Of a stretch of 5,437 nt of DNA, positions 4,561 to 5,437 are shown piece by piece. Positions within the stretch are counted from its first letter, which is position 1, and every line of letters starts with the position of its first letter. The DNA comes from JBEKHI01 sp050012355 (GTDB taxonomy: Bacteria; Actinomycetota; Actinomycetes; Streptosporangiales; Streptosporangiaceae), in the NCBI GenBank assembly GCA_050012355.1, contig JBEKHI010000500.1:1-5437 (forward strand), written 5' to 3'. The notes beneath the pieces were generated by a model. It saw only the letters and a list, made by a program, of their open reading frames with translations. It was not told the origin of the DNA and made no database searches. Both the position numbers and the translations under genes were made by a program.

Positions 4561-4771
4561 ACGAGGGAATGGATCGAGCGTTCCCCTCAGGAAGCAGCTC
4601 ACCCTCCTGGCTTCGCCCGCACGGACAGCCGCGATATCAACGCTGCCCGCTTCTCTGCCCGGCGGGCCCTCGCTCGAGATGCGTATCTGACGTGCCGGGT
4701 TCCGCAACATATCCGACATACCGTAAGTACCGACCGCCTTACGCACCCGCTTCCCCATGCTGCTCTTTTTA
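4561..4771. other. Intergenic stretch without a recognised gene
   Basis: This stretch lies between the oxidase remnant and the end of the hydrolase. On the minus strand a frame begins with an ATG at 4756-4758 (MGKRVRKAVGTYG...). Its third positions are less GC-biased (about 74%) than the real genes here, its ribosome site is poor, and it would run antisense into the sigma gene's 3' end, so I do not call it. A weak inverted repeat CGTAAG/CTTACG (4722-4743) and a T5 run (4765-4770) are present, but too far apart to form an intrinsic terminator. It may hold further decayed sequence of the lost oxidase. Confidence 0.5.
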
Positions 4772-5437
4772 TCACGATAACCGCATACGCACGGCGAGTA
4801 CCGCGTCGGCGAACTCCCTCGGTCGCTCGAGCGGCGTGAAGTGGCCCGCGTCGCCGAGCCCGGCCAGCGTGGCCGCCGCGAAGAAGTCACCGAGCCGGTC
4901 CGACCATTCGAACGGGAACAGCGGATCACGGTCGCCCCAGAGCACCACCGTCGGTACCTCGATCCGGATATCGGGCACCTGCTCGGCCACGGAGACCGCG
5001 ACCGACCCCGCGCCCGACCGGTACCACTCGATGGACGCGGCGAACGCGCCCGGCCGCCCGTAGGCCGAAACCAGGTGATCAAGATCGTCTTCGGTTGGCG
5101 CGTATTCAGGGCCTGACCAGTGCGACCAGAAATGCCGCAGGTAGGCGCGCACCGCGTCCGGTTTGCCGTCGACTAGCTCCGTGCACAGGTCAAGACGGTG
5201 GAATGCCTGGTACCAGAACTCCCGCTGGGCGTCAGGGCCGAGGATCCGGTTACCGATTCCCGGCAGCGGCGGCGACAGGACCAGCGCGCTGACCAGGTCG
5301 GGCCGGTCGCGGGCGATGGCCTGGGCGATCCTGCTGCCGATGTCGTACCCGGCGATCACCGGACGCCGTAGCCCCAGTTCGGCGATCAACCCCACCATGC
5401 CGCGTGCCTGGGCGGCGGCGTTGTACTGACTCGAACC
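4772..5437 (-). CDS. Alpha/beta hydrolase, epoxide hydrolase-like (N-terminus outside window)
   Basis: A partial gene: the frame is open to the right edge, and 221 residues of an expected ~280-300 are visible, so the oxyanion-strand region (HGxP) is missing from view. It resembles the epoxide hydrolase/haloalkane dehalogenase branch of the alpha/beta hydrolases, cytosolic enzymes that attack the substrate with an aspartate. The nucleophile elbow is AGYDIGSR with Asp encoded at 5342-5344, where relatives usually have GHDxG; here the His is Tyr. A cap region follows, with FWYQAFH and HFWSHWSG. The acid is in VVLWGDRDPLFP (about 4915-4950) and the catalytic histidine is in GDAGHFTPLERP, encoded near 4841. 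The ATG at 5398 is internal, because conserved sequence (AAAQARG) continues upstream of it. The gene ends 306 bases from the sigma factor stop, convergent with it. The substrate cannot be predicted. It may be a lyase or esterase of the same fold. Confidence 0.85.
   Translation of the reverse strand, partial: GSSQYNAAAQARGMVGLIAELGLRRPVIAGYDIGSRIAQAIARDRPDLVSALVLSPPLPGIGNRILGPDAQREFWYQAFHRLDLCTELVDGKPDAVRAYLRHFWSHWSGPEYAPTEDDLDHLVSAYGRPGAFAASIEWYRSGAGSVAVSVAEQVPDIRIEVPTVVLWGDRDPLFPFEWSDRLGDFFAAATLAGLGDAGHFTPLERPREFADAVLAVRMRLS

Noticed and set aside
4722..4770. CGTAAG/CTTACG hairpin followed by a T-run as a terminator for the sigma gene
   Set aside because: The stem is only 6 bp, the T-run is more than 20 bases from it, and it is over 250 bases past the sigma stop.
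4402..5082. Minus-strand frame of 226 codons overlapping the sigma 3' end and the hydrolase
   Set aside because: Most of it is a shadow of the hydrolase in another frame. Only its middle part, from an ATG at 4758, is outside other genes, and that has weaker codon bias and no good ribosome site.

Overview
The window is GC-rich and densely coded, and its genes have strongly G/C-biased third positions. The protein families (an ECF41/SigJ-type sigma factor paired with a carboxymuconolactone-decarboxylase-like protein, a PAPS sulfotransferase, an MmuM-type methyltransferase) suggest a high-GC actinomycete. I cannot name the genus. The mix of an accessory enzyme, a small orphan peptide and a gene remnant fits a chromosomal accessory region rather than core housekeeping DNA. 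I see no tRNA, rRNA, CRISPR array or intact mobile element.

Layout, left to right. Bases 1-227 hold no convincing gene but carry three copies of a 15-bp repeat and an imperfect hairpin. A sulfotransferase (228-1211, minus) and a homocysteine S-methyltransferase (1355-2311, plus) diverge from an unusually AT-rich intergenic segment. The methyltransferase appears to be read from a leaderless promoter. Converging on it is a two-gene minus-strand unit: a 126-residue protein of unknown function with xAPDP repeats (2506-2886), then a 37-residue, very acidic, cysteine-containing peptide (2338-2451). A palindrome resembling the Gram-positive SOS (LexA) box lies just upstream of the peptide. On the other side of a 170-bp divergent spacer is a translationally coupled pair: a CMD/AhpD-like protein (3057-3608) and an ECF41 sigma factor (3605-4465). 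An ECF41-type promoter lies just upstream of the pair. Next comes a 306-bp gap with the C-terminal remnant of a berberine-bridge-type FAD oxidase (minus). The last feature is a partial alpha/beta hydrolase of the epoxide hydrolase kind (4772 to the right edge, minus).

How they may work together. The best-supported module is CMD plus ECF41 sigma: the sigma factor probably drives its own operon through the promoter at 2995-3021, with its fused SnoaL-like domain controlling its activity. The sulfotransferase and the methyltransferase both handle sulfur-linked cofactors (PAPS; homocysteine and SAM or S-methylmethionine), but nothing in the sequence ties them into one pathway. The least explained unit, and the best candidate for something undescribed, is the 126-residue protein plus acidic CxCxxC peptide with its LexA-like site.
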